Origin: Intestinibacter sp964449895
Lineage (GTDB): Bacteria > Bacillota > Clostridia > Peptostreptococcales > Peptostreptococcaceae
Assembly: GCA_964449895.1 (NCBI GenBank)
Contig: CAYVBY010000004.1
Span: 1-64,000 of the forward strand
Direction: 5' to 3'
Length of the DNA: 64,000 bases
Below are positions 35,774-45,211 of this stretch, in pieces. Position 1 is the stretch's first letter. Each line of letters starts with the position of its first letter. Below the pieces are notes generated by a model. It had not been told where the DNA came from and searched no databases. It was given only the letters and a program-made list of their open reading frames with translations. The translations under genes and the position numbers were made by a program.

Positions 35774-36694
35774 ATGAAATCAGTTGGAATTATAGATTTA
35801 GGATCAAATTCTTTAAAATTATTAATTGCAGAAATTAAAGATGGTAATATAATAAATGTACTTTGCGAAAAAAAACATCAAATAAAACTTAGTGATTACT
35901 ATATAGATGATAGACCTAATTTATCTCCAATGGGTGTTTATAAATTGATATTAAGTATACATATTTTTTTAGATAAATGTGAAGCTTATCAATGTGAAAA
36001 TATTATAGCTGTTGCTACTGAAGCATTAAGAAAATGTGCAAATAGAAAGGCTATTTTAAATGAAATAAAAAAAGAAACTGGTTTAGATATAAAAATACTA
36101 TCTGGATATGAAGAATCTTATCTAGGCTATATATCTACTATTAATACTTTAAATTATAAAAACTATTTTTTAATTGATATGGGAGGAGCTAGTGTTGAAA
36201 TAGCTTTAATAAAAAATAAAAAATTTAAATACTATGCAAGCTTACCTCTAGGTCCAATTCCTCTCTCTAGTAGATTTAATTTATTTAATAAAATATCTCC
36301 TTCTACTAAAGCTGCATTTAAAAAACTTCTGTATAAAGAATTTGATAAATATCCTTGGCTTAAACAAGGAAGAAATCTACCTATAATTTCTATAGGAGGT
36401 TCTATGAAAAATATTGCTCAAATAGATATCTGTAATAATACAGGTTTTATTGGAAGTTCTCTACATAACTATCAAATGACTTATTCTAATTTGTCATTTA
36501 TAAATAACCAAATTTGTAGTTTAGATTATAATGATAGAGTAAATATAAAGGGAGTTTCCAAAAAAAGAGCAGATGTAATATGTGCAAGTTCCAATTTTAT
36601 AAAATACTTTATGCTTTATACCCACAGTAAAAGAATTATAATAAATAACTACGGAATAAGAGAAGGTATATTCTTTACTTTTTTGAAAAAATAA
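35774..36694 (+). CDS. Ppx/GppA phosphatase family protein
   Basis: The protein is 306 aa. The actin-like ATPase fold of exopolyphosphatase/GppA is seen: IIDLGSNSLKLLIAE near residue 5, ALRKCANRK, and DMGGASVEIALI near 140, then GPIPLSSRF and IISIGGSMKNIA. Members hydrolyse polyphosphate or pppGpp. At 306 aa it is a short single-domain member, without the HD-like C-terminus of E. coli Ppx. GGTGGTGG precedes the ATG. Confidence 0.88.
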   Translation: MKSVGIIDLGSNSLKLLIAEIKDGNIINVLCEKKHQIKLSDYYIDDRPNLSPMGVYKLILSIHIFLDKCEAYQCENIIAVATEALRKCANRKAILNEIKKETGLDIKILSGYEESYLGYISTINTLNYKNYFLIDMGGASVEIALIKNKKFKYYASLPLGPIPLSSRFNLFNKISPSTKAAFKKLLYKEFDKYPWLKQGRNLPIISIGGSMKNIAQIDICNNTGFIGSSLHNYQMTYSNLSFINNQICSLDYNDRVNIKGVSKKRADVICASSNFIKYFMLYTHSKRIIINNYGIREGIFFTFLKK

Positions 36695-36728
36695 GCTAGC
36701 TATATTAAAATATATAGCTAGCTTATTT
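36689..36728. terminator. bidirectional terminator
   Basis: The 17-bp stem AAATAAGCTAGCTATAT / ATATAGCTAGCTTATTT lies between the convergent Ppx/GppA and lipoprotein genes; its left arm overlaps the Ppx/GppA stop codon. Confidence 0.85.
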
Positions 36729-36736
36729 TAAATATA

Positions 36737-37354
36737 TTAGTTTTTACTTTTGTTTTTTTCCATATTGTCTCTATCTAGGTTTAATTCATTCTCTAAATCT
36801 TTCAAAATACCTCTAAAATTATTGTTATCGCCTTCTTCAAGCATTATGCGATCACCTATTAATTTTCTAAATTCCTTTTCTGGTCTTTGTAAATCTTTCT
36901 CTGTAATCTTATTTAGTTCTTCTAGTCTAGAATCTATATTCTTAACTAAATTTTCACCTTCATTTATCATCTCTTTATTTAATCTTTTAACCTCTTCATT
37001 ATCTGTTTTTGCTTCTTTTTTCATAGTAGTTATAAAGTTTTTAACATTATCTCTACTTTCTTTAAGAGCAGATTTTACCTCTTCTAAGTATTTTTCATTG
37101 CCTGGATAATCATTAGTTTTGTAATAATCTTCCACTTGGTTTATATCACTATACATATTGTAATCTGATAAAGGAAGTATACTAGCATTGTAATTTGTAG
37201 TATATAAATCATAATAACCATCATTAAGATCAGTATTTTTTTCTACAGCAGAATTTCTATTTGCCATATCATTTGTGTTATTTTTAGTACATCCAGCTAA
37301 AATACCTGATGATATTAATAAAGTCAGGCATAAAATTAAATATTTCTTTTTCAT
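36737..37354 (-). CDS. putative lipoprotein
   Basis: The protein is 205 aa with a lipoprotein signal peptide (lipobox GILAGCTKN; Cys21). The rest is highly charged, Lys/Glu/Asn-rich, and mainly helical from about residue 85 on. It is not recognised and probably sits on the outer face of the membrane. GGAGGA precedes the ATG. It lies downstream of the isoprenoid block on the same strand. Confidence 0.7.
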   Translation of the reverse strand: MKKKYLILCLTLLISSGILAGCTKNNTNDMANRNSAVEKNTDLNDGYYDLYTTNYNASILPLSDYNMYSDINQVEDYYKTNDYPGNEKYLEEVKSALKESRDNVKNFITTMKKEAKTDNEEVKRLNKEMINEGENLVKNIDSRLEELNKITEKDLQRPEKEFRKLIGDRIMLEEGDNNNFRGILKDLENELNLDRDNMEKNKSKN

Positions 37355-37444
37355 ATCTAAGTCCTCCGATAATAATTAGTTTTTAAAAATATCTTCATAC
37401 TTAGTATGTGTTAAAGTTATATTATTATACTTTTTAAATAAATA

Positions 37445-38506
37445 TTATTTTTCAAATTTGTGTATCTCTTCTAGTAATTCTTCTACTAACTTATCATCAG
37501 GTATTTTTCTAATGATTTTTCCTTTTTTGAATAGTATACCTTGACCTTTTCCTCCAGCTATACCTATATCAGCCTCTCTAGCTTCTCCAGGACCGTTTAC
37601 AACACATCCCATTATAGCTACTGTCATATTTTTTTCTATATTTTGTATTTTTTCTTCAACTTCATTTGCAATTTTTATTAAGTCTATATTGCATCTTCCA
37701 CAAGTTGGACAAGATACTATTTTTATTCTATCGTTTAATAATTCTAAATTTCTAAGTATATCCTTACCTACTTTTACCTCTTCTACAGGATCTCCTGTTA
37801 GAGAAATTCTCATAGTATCTCCTATTCCTTTTAGAAGAAGAGCTCCTATTCCTATTGAAGATTTTATAGTTCCAGCTCTGACTCCACCAGCCTCTGTTAT
37901 ACCTATATGCAAAGGATAATCAACCTTTTGACTCATAAGTTCATAAGCTTCTACTGCTGTATATATATTTGAAGATTTAAGTGATATAACTATATTATAA
38001 AAATCTAAATCTTCAAGTATCTTAATATGACCCATAGCACTTTCAACTAAAGCTTCTGCTGTTGGAGAACCGTATTTTTTAAGTAATTCTTTTTCTAAAG
38101 ATCCTCCATTTACACCTATTCTTATTTTTAAGTCTCTCTCCTTGCATTTTTCAACTACAGCCTTTACCTTATCTATACTTCCTATATTACCTGGGTTGAT
38201 TCTTATCCCGTCTACACCTTGCTCAATAGATTCTAAGGCCAATTTATAATCAAAGTGAATATCTGCAATTATCGGTATATTTATTTGTTCTTTTATTTTA
38301 GATATACACTTAGCAGCTTCCATATCTACTACAGCAACTCTTACTATATCACATCCGACTTTTTCTAATCTTTTTATTTGTTCTACAGTTTTTTGAACAT
38401 CCCTTGTATCTGTATTCGTCATAGATTGAACAGAAATAGGGTTGTTTCCTCCAATTTTTACATTTCCAACTCTTACTTCTCTAGTTAATTTTCTTTCGTA
38501 ACTCAT
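37445..38506 (-). CDS. ispG: 4-hydroxy-3-methylbut-2-enyl diphosphate synthase
   Basis: The protein is 353 aa. It converts MEcPP to HMBPP in the non-mevalonate isoprenoid pathway using a [4Fe-4S] cluster. ISVQSMTNTDTRD near residue 22 and the cluster ligands in SCPTCGRCNID and AIMGCVVNGPGEAREADIGIAGG are present. Last gene of the uppS-cdsA-dxr-rseP-ispG run; 20 nt after rseP. Confidence 0.96.
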   Translation of the reverse strand: MSYERKLTREVRVGNVKIGGNNPISVQSMTNTDTRDVQKTVEQIKRLEKVGCDIVRVAVVDMEAAKCISKIKEQINIPIIADIHFDYKLALESIEQGVDGIRINPGNIGSIDKVKAVVEKCKERDLKIRIGVNGGSLEKELLKKYGSPTAEALVESAMGHIKILEDLDFYNIVISLKSSNIYTAVEAYELMSQKVDYPLHIGITEAGGVRAGTIKSSIGIGALLLKGIGDTMRISLTGDPVEEVKVGKDILRNLELLNDRIKIVSCPTCGRCNIDLIKIANEVEEKIQNIEKNMTVAIMGCVVNGPGEAREADIGIAGGKGQGILFKKGKIIRKIPDDKLVEELLEEIHKFEK

Positions 38507-38525
38507 ATTAAATCCTCTATTTTAC

Positions 38526-39620
38526 TTAAAATAATCTTAAAATATCTTTATATGTAATAAATAACATAAATGCCATTAGTACACTCATGCCTACTATATT
38601 AATCATAGCTTCCTTACTTGGGTCTAATTTTTTTCCACCTCTTAATCCTTCAATTAATAATAGTAGTAATCTACCGCCATCTAATGCAGGAAATGGTATT
38701 AAATTCATTATACCTAAGTTTAAACTAATAATAGCTGCTAGGTAAATTAAATTAATTACACCTGTTTTGGCAGCATCTGACACAATGCCTATTACTCCAA
38801 CTGGACCTGCCACAGAATTAGATATTCCACCTTCAACCTTTCCAGTTACTAGCTGCCCTAAAAATTCTACCATTTGTACACTTATATCTACAGTTGTTGT
38901 ACATGCAGTAGTAAATGATTTTATTATATTTTTCGTTCTAGCAAAAGTTATACCTATTATATAACTTTGTGTTTCATCGTTAAATTCTGGTGTTATTTTA
39001 AATTCCTTGTCATTGTTATCTCTATTTACAACTACAGAAATTTCCTCACCTTTAGAAGCTGAAATAATCTCTGTTATATCAGAAGAAGATTCTACTTTCT
39101 TACCATTTATTGATTTAATTTCATCTCCTGCTATTATCCCAATAGTCTTAGCTGGTGCATTGTCTATTACTGTATCTACTTTAGTTGTAGGAATTCCTAT
39201 CATTAAAAATAAAACAACTAAAAAACCTATACATCCTAAAAAGTTAAAAAATGGACCTGCGAATATTATACTTGCTCTTTGTAAAATAGTCTTTTCTGCA
39301 AATGAACCTTCATTTACTGTATCTTTATCGTAATTTAAATCAAATTCTTCTTTTTTGTCTTCTAAAGAAGTTTTTTCTTCTGATTCTTCATCTGATCTAT
39401 CAAATCCATCTTCTTCACCTTCCATGCTTACATAGCCACCTATTGGAAGTAATCTAATTGTATATTCTGTTCCATTTTTTTCTTTGCCATAAACTTTAGG
39501 TCCCATTCCTATTGAAAATTCATGTACAGTTACGCCATTTTTTTTAGCAAGTAAAAAATGTCCAAATTCATGAATAAGAATAATTATCCCAAACAATAAA
39601 AGTGCAATTATTATAGTCAT
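38526..39620 (-). CDS. rseP: RIP metalloprotease (site-2 protease)
   Basis: The protein is 364 aa. The zinc site HEFGH lies in the first membrane span (ILIHEFGHFLLA) and the second motif in NLIPFPALDGGRLL. A PDZ domain lies between about residues 150 and 215. It cleaves membrane-embedded anti-sigma factors or signal-peptide remnants. An acidic insertion of about 35 residues (residues 70-105, rich in Asp/Glu) follows the usual MEGEED segment. It sits 12 nt after dxr. Confidence 0.95.
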   Translation of the reverse strand: MTIIIALLLFGIIILIHEFGHFLLAKKNGVTVHEFSIGMGPKVYGKEKNGTEYTIRLLPIGGYVSMEGEEDGFDRSDEESEEKTSLEDKKEEFDLNYDKDTVNEGSFAEKTILQRASIIFAGPFFNFLGCIGFLVVLFLMIGIPTTKVDTVIDNAPAKTIGIIAGDEIKSINGKKVESSSDITEIISASKGEEISVVVNRDNNDKEFKITPEFNDETQSYIIGITFARTKNIIKSFTTACTTTVDISVQMVEFLGQLVTGKVEGGISNSVAGPVGVIGIVSDAAKTGVINLIYLAAIISLNLGIMNLIPFPALDGGRLLLLLIEGLRGGKKLDPSKEAMINIVGMSVLMAFMLFITYKDILRLF

Positions 39621-39632
39621 ATATTCACCTTC

Positions 39633-40784
39633 CTATTTTAATAATTGTTTTATATATTCTCTTGCCCATTTATCTACTTCTAAAATATCGTCTAAATTTG
39701 GTTTATTTATACTATTGTGAGCATCTAATGATTTTTCTATGTAATACGGTATATCATAAAAACCTATCTTGTCTTTTAGGAAATTTTCTACTAATACCTC
39801 ATTTGAAGCATTTAAAACAGTTAAGTAAGTTTTTCCTTCTTTTAGAGCATCATAAGCTAACTTTAAGCAAGGGAATGTTTCCATATCTGGTTCTTCAAAA
39901 GTAAGATTATTTATTTTTCTAAAATCTATTTTTTCAAAACTACTTACTACTCTATCTGGATATGTTAAAGCATATTGTATAGCAAGCCTCATATCTGGCA
40001 TAGATAATTGCGCTATAATAGATGTATCTACATATTCTACCATTGAGTGTATTATACTTTGTGGATGTACTACTACATCTACATCTTTGTAATCCATATC
40101 AAATAGCCATTTTGCTTCTATAACTTCTAATCCTTTATTCATTAAAGTAGAAGAATCTATACTTATCTTTTGACCCATGCTCCAATTTGGATGTTTTAAA
40201 GCTTCTTTTTTTGTAACATGTAAAAGCTCTTCTCTTTTTTTGCCTCTAAAAGGACCACCTGAAGCTGTTAAAATAAGCTTACTAACTTGTTTTTCGTTTT
40301 CTCCATTTAAACATTGGAATATTGCAGAATGTTCACTATCTACTGGAAGTATTTTTACTTTATTTTCGTAAGCGGCCTTCATAACAATTTCTCCTGCAGT
40401 TACAAGTGTTTCCTTGTTGGCTAAAGCTATATCTTTTTTGTGTTCAATAGCTTTCATTGTAGGAACAAGTCCTATCATACCAACAACTGCAGTTAAAACA
40501 ACATCTACCTCATCTAGTGTAGATATTTTTATAAGACCTTCCATAGAATCTAATACTTCTATTTCTATATGTTTTGGTATCATTCCTTTTAATTTTTCTG
40601 CATTTTCTTTTTCGTATACTACTACATATTTAGGTTTAAATTCTATTATTTGTTCAAGCAATAAATCAACACTTCTATTTGCTGATATTGCTATTACTTC
40701 AAATTTGTCTCTATTTTCTCTTACTACATCTAAGGTTTGTCTTCCTATTGATCCTGTAGAACCTAATATTGTAAGTTTTTTCAT
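39633..40784 (-). CDS. dxr: 1-deoxy-D-xylulose-5-phosphate reductoisomerase
   Basis: The protein is 383 aa. It converts DXP to MEP with NADPH. It has the NADPH motif LTILGSTGSIGRQTLDVV, LANKETLVTAGEIVM, PVDSEHSAIFQCL and the flexible-loop ASGGPFRG and WSMGQKISIDSSTLMNKGLEVIEA. A complete, ordinary member; starts with AAGGAGA. A 190-bp gap separates it from cdsA. Confidence 0.96.
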   Translation of the reverse strand: MKKLTILGSTGSIGRQTLDVVRENRDKFEVIAISANRSVDLLLEQIIEFKPKYVVVYEKENAEKLKGMIPKHIEIEVLDSMEGLIKISTLDEVDVVLTAVVGMIGLVPTMKAIEHKKDIALANKETLVTAGEIVMKAAYENKVKILPVDSEHSAIFQCLNGENEKQVSKLILTASGGPFRGKKREELLHVTKKEALKHPNWSMGQKISIDSSTLMNKGLEVIEAKWLFDMDYKDVDVVVHPQSIIHSMVEYVDTSIIAQLSMPDMRLAIQYALTYPDRVVSSFEKIDFRKINNLTFEEPDMETFPCLKLAYDALKEGKTYLTVLNASNEVLVENFLKDKIGFYDIPYYIEKSLDAHNSINKPNLDDILEVDKWAREYIKQLLK

Positions 40785-40936
40785 TTTCTATCTCCTTATA
40801 TATTTAAAGTAATATTTTATTTATATACAAATGTATTATATCACTATTCTTTTTTATTATATATTAAAATTTTCTTACTATAATTTAATATACTCATTTT
40901 TTCAAATAATAAATATCTATTTTTAATTTTTTTAAT

Positions 40937-40976
40937 AAATAAAAGCTGTCTCCAATAACTGAGACAGCTTTTATTT
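40937..40976 (-). terminator. terminator of cdsA
   Basis: The stem AAAAGCTGTCTC / GAGACAGCTTTT (extended by A/T pairs) overlaps the cdsA stop codon region and has a T run on the minus strand. The dxr-rseP-ispG group must then use a promoter in 40785-40936. Confidence 0.88.
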
Positions 40977-41750
40977 TATAAAAAATGTTATGACCATATA
41001 TACAAAAGGTGCTACTAGTATTACACTGTCAAATCTATCTAATACTCCACCATGTCCAGGTATTAAATTGCCATAATCTTTTATTCCTACATATCTTTTT
41101 ATTGAAGATGCAAATAAATCTCCAAATTGTGCAATTATACTTCCTATACTTCCAAGTACTACCACCATGATTATATTTAAATTAAATATATATCCAAATA
41201 TAGCACAACATAATGTACTTCCAAGTATTCCACCTATGCTTCCTTCTATCGTCTTTTTAGGACTTACATTTGGTATTAATTTATGTTTTCCAAATAAATA
41301 TCCTGAAAAATAAGCAAATGTATCTGTCATAAATGCTATTATGAAAATTAGCCAAACTAATTTATGACCATCTGCAAAATTATTTATTGTAAGTACTACA
41401 AAATCTATTAATACTTGAACATAAAAAATCCCAAAAAATGTAACAACTATATCCATAATATTTTTTTTACATTGCAACATAGGTATTATAGATAATATAA
41501 ATAAAATAAAAATAATTACACATGTATAGCTTATATTTAAATTTAAATAATTTTTTATTAATAAATAAAAAGAAAATATATATCCCAAATAAAAAATAGG
41601 GTACATCTCTTTTTCTTTAAAAGCTTTATAAAACTCATCAATTGCAATAAAAGCAATTACAACTTCACCTATATAAAGTGGAAGTCCTCCTATTACTACT
41701 AAAAGTAACAACGGTACTAAAGCTAATCCTGCTAGAATTCTAGTTTTCAT
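40971..41750 (-). CDS. cdsA: phosphatidate cytidylyltransferase
   Basis: The protein is 259 aa and has several membrane spans. The signature near the C-terminus reads KDYGNLIPGHGGVLDRFDS, and KKTIEGSIGG precedes it. It makes CDP-diacylglycerol for phospholipid synthesis. 11 nt after uppS with AAGGAG upstream. Confidence 0.95.
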   Translation of the reverse strand: MKTRILAGLALVPLLLLVVIGGLPLYIGEVVIAFIAIDEFYKAFKEKEMYPIFYLGYIFSFYLLIKNYLNLNISYTCVIIFILFILSIIPMLQCKKNIMDIVVTFFGIFYVQVLIDFVVLTINNFADGHKLVWLIFIIAFMTDTFAYFSGYLFGKHKLIPNVSPKKTIEGSIGGILGSTLCCAIFGYIFNLNIIMVVVLGSIGSIIAQFGDLFASSIKRYVGIKDYGNLIPGHGGVLDRFDSVILVAPFVYMVITFFIK

Positions 41751-41761
41751 AAAAGCGCTCC

Positions 41762-42493
41762 TTATTTAAGCCCACCAAATCTTCTATCTCTATTTTGATA
41801 TGTATATATAGCTAATTGAAGATCTTTTTCTTTAAAATCAGGCCAATATACATCTGTAAAATATAATTCAGCATAAGCTAGTTCCCAAAGTAAAAAGTTA
41901 CTTAATCTTTGTTCTCCACTAGTTCTTATTACTAAATCAGGATCTGGAATTGACTTAGTACTTAAATAATTTTTTATAGTTTCTTCTGTTATTTCATCAG
42001 AACTTAATTTATTATTTTCAATATCTTTTGAAATTTCTCTAACGGCGTTTGTAATATCGTATCTTCCACCATAATTTAAAGCTAAGTTTAAATTAGGACC
42101 TTTATTATCTTTAGTTAATTCTATTGCTCTTTTTAGCTCATTTAAACAAGGTTCTGGTAATTTTTCAATATCTCCAATAGCTGTTAATTTTACATCATTT
42201 CTATTTAATTCTTCAATTTCATTTTTTAAATAATTTTGAAGTAGAGTCATTAAAGTTTCTACTTCTAAAGCTGGTCTTTTCCAGTTTTCTGTAGAAAAAG
42301 TATAAAGTGTAACATATTTTATTCCAAGCCTTTTACATTCTTTAATAATAGTTCTTACAGTTTCTACACCTGCTTTATGTCCAGCTGTTCTAGGTAAAAA
42401 TCTTTTTTTTGCCCATCTGCCATTTCCATCCATGATAATAGCTATATGATTAGGCAATTTATTCATATCTATATCAAAAAACATATTGTCCAT
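41762..42493 (-). CDS. uppS: undecaprenyl diphosphate synthase
   Basis: The protein is 243 aa and a cis-prenyltransferase. The catalytic region IAIIMDGNGRWAKKRFLPRTAGHKAG near residue 17, YTFSTENWKRP near 78 and SGEQRLSNFLLWELAYAELYF near 196 are all in place. It makes the C55 carrier for cell-wall synthesis. GGAGAG precedes the ATG. Confidence 0.96.
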   Translation of the reverse strand: MDNMFFDIDMNKLPNHIAIIMDGNGRWAKKRFLPRTAGHKAGVETVRTIIKECKRLGIKYVTLYTFSTENWKRPALEVETLMTLLQNYLKNEIEELNRNDVKLTAIGDIEKLPEPCLNELKRAIELTKDNKGPNLNLALNYGGRYDITNAVREISKDIENNKLSSDEITEETIKNYLSTKSIPDPDLVIRTSGEQRLSNFLLWELAYAELYFTDVYWPDFKEKDLQLAIYTYQNRDRRFGGLK

Positions 42494-42522
42494 ATTTTCT
42501 CTCCAAATATAATTTCTGACTC

Positions 42523-42726
42523 CTATAATAAGGAGTCAGAAAAATAAGTTATAATTAATTCTATATTATTTCCTTTTTCAGATATTTTTACAACTCTTGG
42601 AATCACAAGCTTATCTTGATCTTTTTTCCCTCGAATTTCTGTAACAGTATATTCAATATTTTTTTCATCGAAAAATCTTTTTACATCCTCTAGATGAAGA
42701 CCTAAAAGTCTATTATACGCTTTCAA
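42523..42726 (-). CDS. conserved small protein between frr and uppS
   Basis: This 67-aa soluble protein, not recognised. It begins at a TTG (42726) next to the frr stop, with a poor ribosome site, so it is probably translated by coupling. The gene ends in a hairpin (42517-42539, CTGACTCCT/AGGAGTCAG) that overlaps the stop codon. The stretch FFDEKNIEYTVTEIRG-type alternation of charged and hydrophobic residues suggests a small alpha/beta fold. Confidence 0.7.
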   Translation of the reverse strand: MKAYNRLLGLHLEDVKRFFDEKNIEYTVTEIRGKKDQDKLVIPRVVKISEKGNNIELIITYFSDSLL

Positions 42727-42728
42727 AA

Positions 42729-43283
42729 TTATACCGCCATTATATCTTTTTCTTTTACAGCTAATAATTCATCTATATCTTTTATATATTTGTCAGTTAA
42801 TTTTTGAACATCATTTTGACCTTTTTTTAGTTCGTCTTCAGTTATTTCTCCATCTTTTTGCATTTTTTTGATTTTATCGTTAGCATCTCTTCTTTCATTT
42901 CTTATTCTAACTTTAAAATCTTCAGCAGCTTTTTTAGCTTTTTTAGTTAATTCTTTTCTTCTTTCTTCAGTTAATGCTGGTACATTTAATCTTATAACAT
43001 CACCATCATTAGTTGGATTTAATCCTAAATCTGAATTTCTTATAGCTTTTTCTATTTCTTTCATTGCACTTTTATCCCAAGGACTTATAACAAGAGTTCT
43101 TGGTTCAGGAACAGATATAGACCCTATTTGATTTATTGGAGTTGGTGTTCCGTAATAATCTACTCTTATTTTGTCTAACATTTGTGCATTTGCTCTACCA
43201 GCTCTTATTGTTGAAAATTCAAATTTAAGAGCTTCTATTGTCTTATCCATTTTTGCTTGTAAATCTTTTTCTAATTGTTTCAT
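42729..43283 (-). CDS. frr: ribosome recycling factor
   Basis: The protein is 184 aa. It releases ribosomes from mRNA after termination, together with EF-G. The family patterns AKMDKTIEALKFEFSTIRAGRANAQMLD, VPEPRTLVISPWDKSA and IRLNVPALTEERRKELTK are all present. GGGAGG precedes the ATG. Confidence 0.97.
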   Translation of the reverse strand: MKQLEKDLQAKMDKTIEALKFEFSTIRAGRANAQMLDKIRVDYYGTPTPINQIGSISVPEPRTLVISPWDKSAMKEIEKAIRNSDLGLNPTNDGDVIRLNVPALTEERRKELTKKAKKAAEDFKVRIRNERRDANDKIKKMQKDGEITEDELKKGQNDVQKLTDKYIKDIDELLAVKEKDIMAV

Positions 43284-43314
43284 AAATGTTTCCTCCCTTA
43301 GTAAATTAAATAAA

Positions 43315-44019
43315 TTATTCTACAGTTGTTCCTATATTTTCGCCTTGAACTGCTCTTAATATATTTTCTGTTGTAAGTTGGAATACCTTTATTGGTATTT
43401 TATTATCCATACATAAAGATGTAGCAGTTGAATCCATAACTTTAAGTTCTCTTTGTATAACATCTATATAAGATAATTTATCAAATTTCTTAGCATCCGC
43501 ATTTAGTTTTGGATCTTTATCATAAACTCCATCTACATTTTTAGCTAATAATATAACTTCTGCTTCCATTTCTGCGGCTCTTAATGCAGCTGCAGTATCT
43601 GTTGAGAAGTAAGGATTTCCAGTTCCTGCCCCAAATATTACAACTCTTTCTTTTTCTAAATGTCTAACAGCTTTTCTTCTGATATAAGGTTCTGCAATTT
43701 GTCTCATTTCTATAGCAGTTTGTACTCTAGTTTGTACATCAATATTTTCTAAAGCATCTTGTAGAGCCATTGCATTCATTACTGTAGCTAACATTCCTAT
43801 ATAGTCTGCTGTTGTTCTATCCATACCTTCAGAAGTTCTACCTCTCCAGAAATTTCCTCCACCAACAACAACTGAAACCTCTACTCCGATTTCTCTAATT
43901 TTCTTTATAGCAACTGCTATTTCATTTACAACATCATTATTTATTCCAATGCCTCTATCCCCAGCTAAAGCTTCTCCACTTAGTTTTAACAATACTCTTT
44001 TGTATTTTGGTGTCTCCAT
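43315..44019 (-). CDS. pyrH: UMP kinase
   Basis: The protein is 234 aa. Amino-acid-kinase fold: KRVLLKLSGEALAG near residue 6, VVVGGGNFWRGR near 50, GTGNPYFSTDTAAALRA near 134, and a C-terminal GT(N)IG-like end. It phosphorylates UMP to UDP. 31 nt before frr, with AGGAGG upstream. Confidence 0.97.
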   Translation of the reverse strand: METPKYKRVLLKLSGEALAGDRGIGINNDVVNEIAVAIKKIREIGVEVSVVVGGGNFWRGRTSEGMDRTTADYIGMLATVMNAMALQDALENIDVQTRVQTAIEMRQIAEPYIRRKAVRHLEKERVVIFGAGTGNPYFSTDTAAALRAAEMEAEVILLAKNVDGVYDKDPKLNADAKKFDKLSYIDVIQRELKVMDSTATSLCMDNKIPIKVFQLTTENILRAVQGENIGTTVE

Positions 44020-44127
44020 AGAAATCCTCCTAACATATATAATATTATTATATTTTCAATTAATCATTTTCTTATTTAAATATATTATAGCACAAAAATT
44101 AAGCATATTTTACAATATGCTATTAAA

Positions 44128-44156
44128 AAAGAGAACACCATATAAGTGCTCTCTTT
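44128..44156 (-). terminator. terminator of tsf
   Basis: The stem AAAGAGAGCAC / GTGTTCTCTTT (minus-strand sense, one G-U pair) with a 7-nt loop is followed by TTTTTT. It separates rpsB-tsf from pyrH. Confidence 0.9.
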
Positions 44157-44165
44157 GGTTGTCAA

Positions 44166-45077
44166 TTATTGAAGTTGTTTTGCAACTTCTTCTGCAAAGT
44201 TTTCTTCTCTTTTTTCTATACCTTCTCCAACTTCGAATCTTACAACTTTGCCAACTTTTATGTCGTTTCCAACATTTTTAGCTACTTCAGCAACTAATTT
44301 TTTAATTGTGTAGTCAGAATTTTTAACGAATACTTGTTCTAATAAGCAAACTTCTTTTAATTCTTTTTCTAATCTACCTTTTATCATTTTTTCTACTATA
44401 TTAGCAGGTTTTCCTTCGTTTAATGCTTGTGCAGTTAAAACTTCTGTTTCATGAGCTAAGTATTCAGCATCAACATCATCTCTTGAAACATATTTAGGAT
44501 TCATAGCAGCAACTTGCATAGCTATATCTTTTCCTAATGTTAATACTTGTTCATCTCTTGCTTCAGTTACTAATTCAACTAAAACACCTATTTTACCAGC
44601 ACCATGTATGTATCCAGCTATTTGACCAGTAGAGTTTATAGTTTCAAATCTTCTGAAATCTAATTTTTCTCCTATTGTAGCTATTCTATCATTTAATACA
44701 TCTTTTAATGCTTTTCCTTCTGGATGATTTTCTTCTAATAATGCTTCTATAGTAGTAGTTGTTGTATTTAATGCCATATCAGCAGCATCACTTACGAATG
44801 CTTTGAAGTCATCATTTTTAGCAACGAAGTCAGTTTCTGAGTTAACTTCTACTACTGTAGCTTTTGTATTGTCATCACTTATTTTTATTGCTACTAAACC
44901 TTCAGCAGCTATTCTATCAGCTTTTTTAGCAGCTTTAGATAAACCTTTTTCTCTTAATATATCTATAGCTTTATCCATGTTTCCATCAGCTTCTACTAAA
45001 GCTTTTTTACAATCAAGCATTCCTGCTCCAGTACTTTCTCTTAATTCTTTAACCATCTTAGCAGTTACGTTAGCCAT
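44166..45077 (-). CDS. tsf: elongation factor Ts
   Basis: The protein is 303 aa. It has the EF-Ts start VTAKMVKELRESTGAGMLDCKKALVEADGNM with the UBA-type domain, then the dimer/core domain with EVNSETDFVAKNDDF and the second motif. It is the guanine-nucleotide exchange factor for EF-Tu. I took the ATG at 45077 because AGGAGGAAA lies upstream; an in-frame start at 45128 would add 17 residues through the ribosome site. Confidence 0.97.
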   Translation of the reverse strand: MANVTAKMVKELRESTGAGMLDCKKALVEADGNMDKAIDILREKGLSKAAKKADRIAAEGLVAIKISDDNTKATVVEVNSETDFVAKNDDFKAFVSDAADMALNTTTTTIEALLEENHPEGKALKDVLNDRIATIGEKLDFRRFETINSTGQIAGYIHGAGKIGVLVELVTEARDEQVLTLGKDIAMQVAAMNPKYVSRDDVDAEYLAHETEVLTAQALNEGKPANIVEKMIKGRLEKELKEVCLLEQVFVKNSDYTIKKLVAEVAKNVGNDIKVGKVVRFEVGEGIEKREENFAEEVAKQLQ

Positions 45078-45145
45078 AATTCTATTTCCTCCTGTTATCT
45101 TAAAAATGGCAAGGAGAAACCTTACCACTTAGTTTTGTCTTAGTT

Positions 45146-45176
45146 AGGAAATTGTACTTAAAAAGTACAATTTCCT
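45146..45176 (-). promoter_or_regulatory. intercistronic hairpin between rpsB and tsf
   Basis: The perfect 14-bp stem AGGAAATTGTACTT / AAGTACAATTTCCT has no U run on the minus strand. It may stabilise the rpsB transcript or partially limit read-through into tsf. Confidence 0.65.
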
Positions 45177-45211
45177 TTAATTTCAAAGTTTAAATAAAAT
45201 TACTTAAAAGA

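Noticed and set aside
42517..42539. Hairpin at the end of the 67-aa gene as a terminator
   Set aside because: No U run follows on the minus strand and uppS continues 24 nt later; more likely an intra-operon structure.
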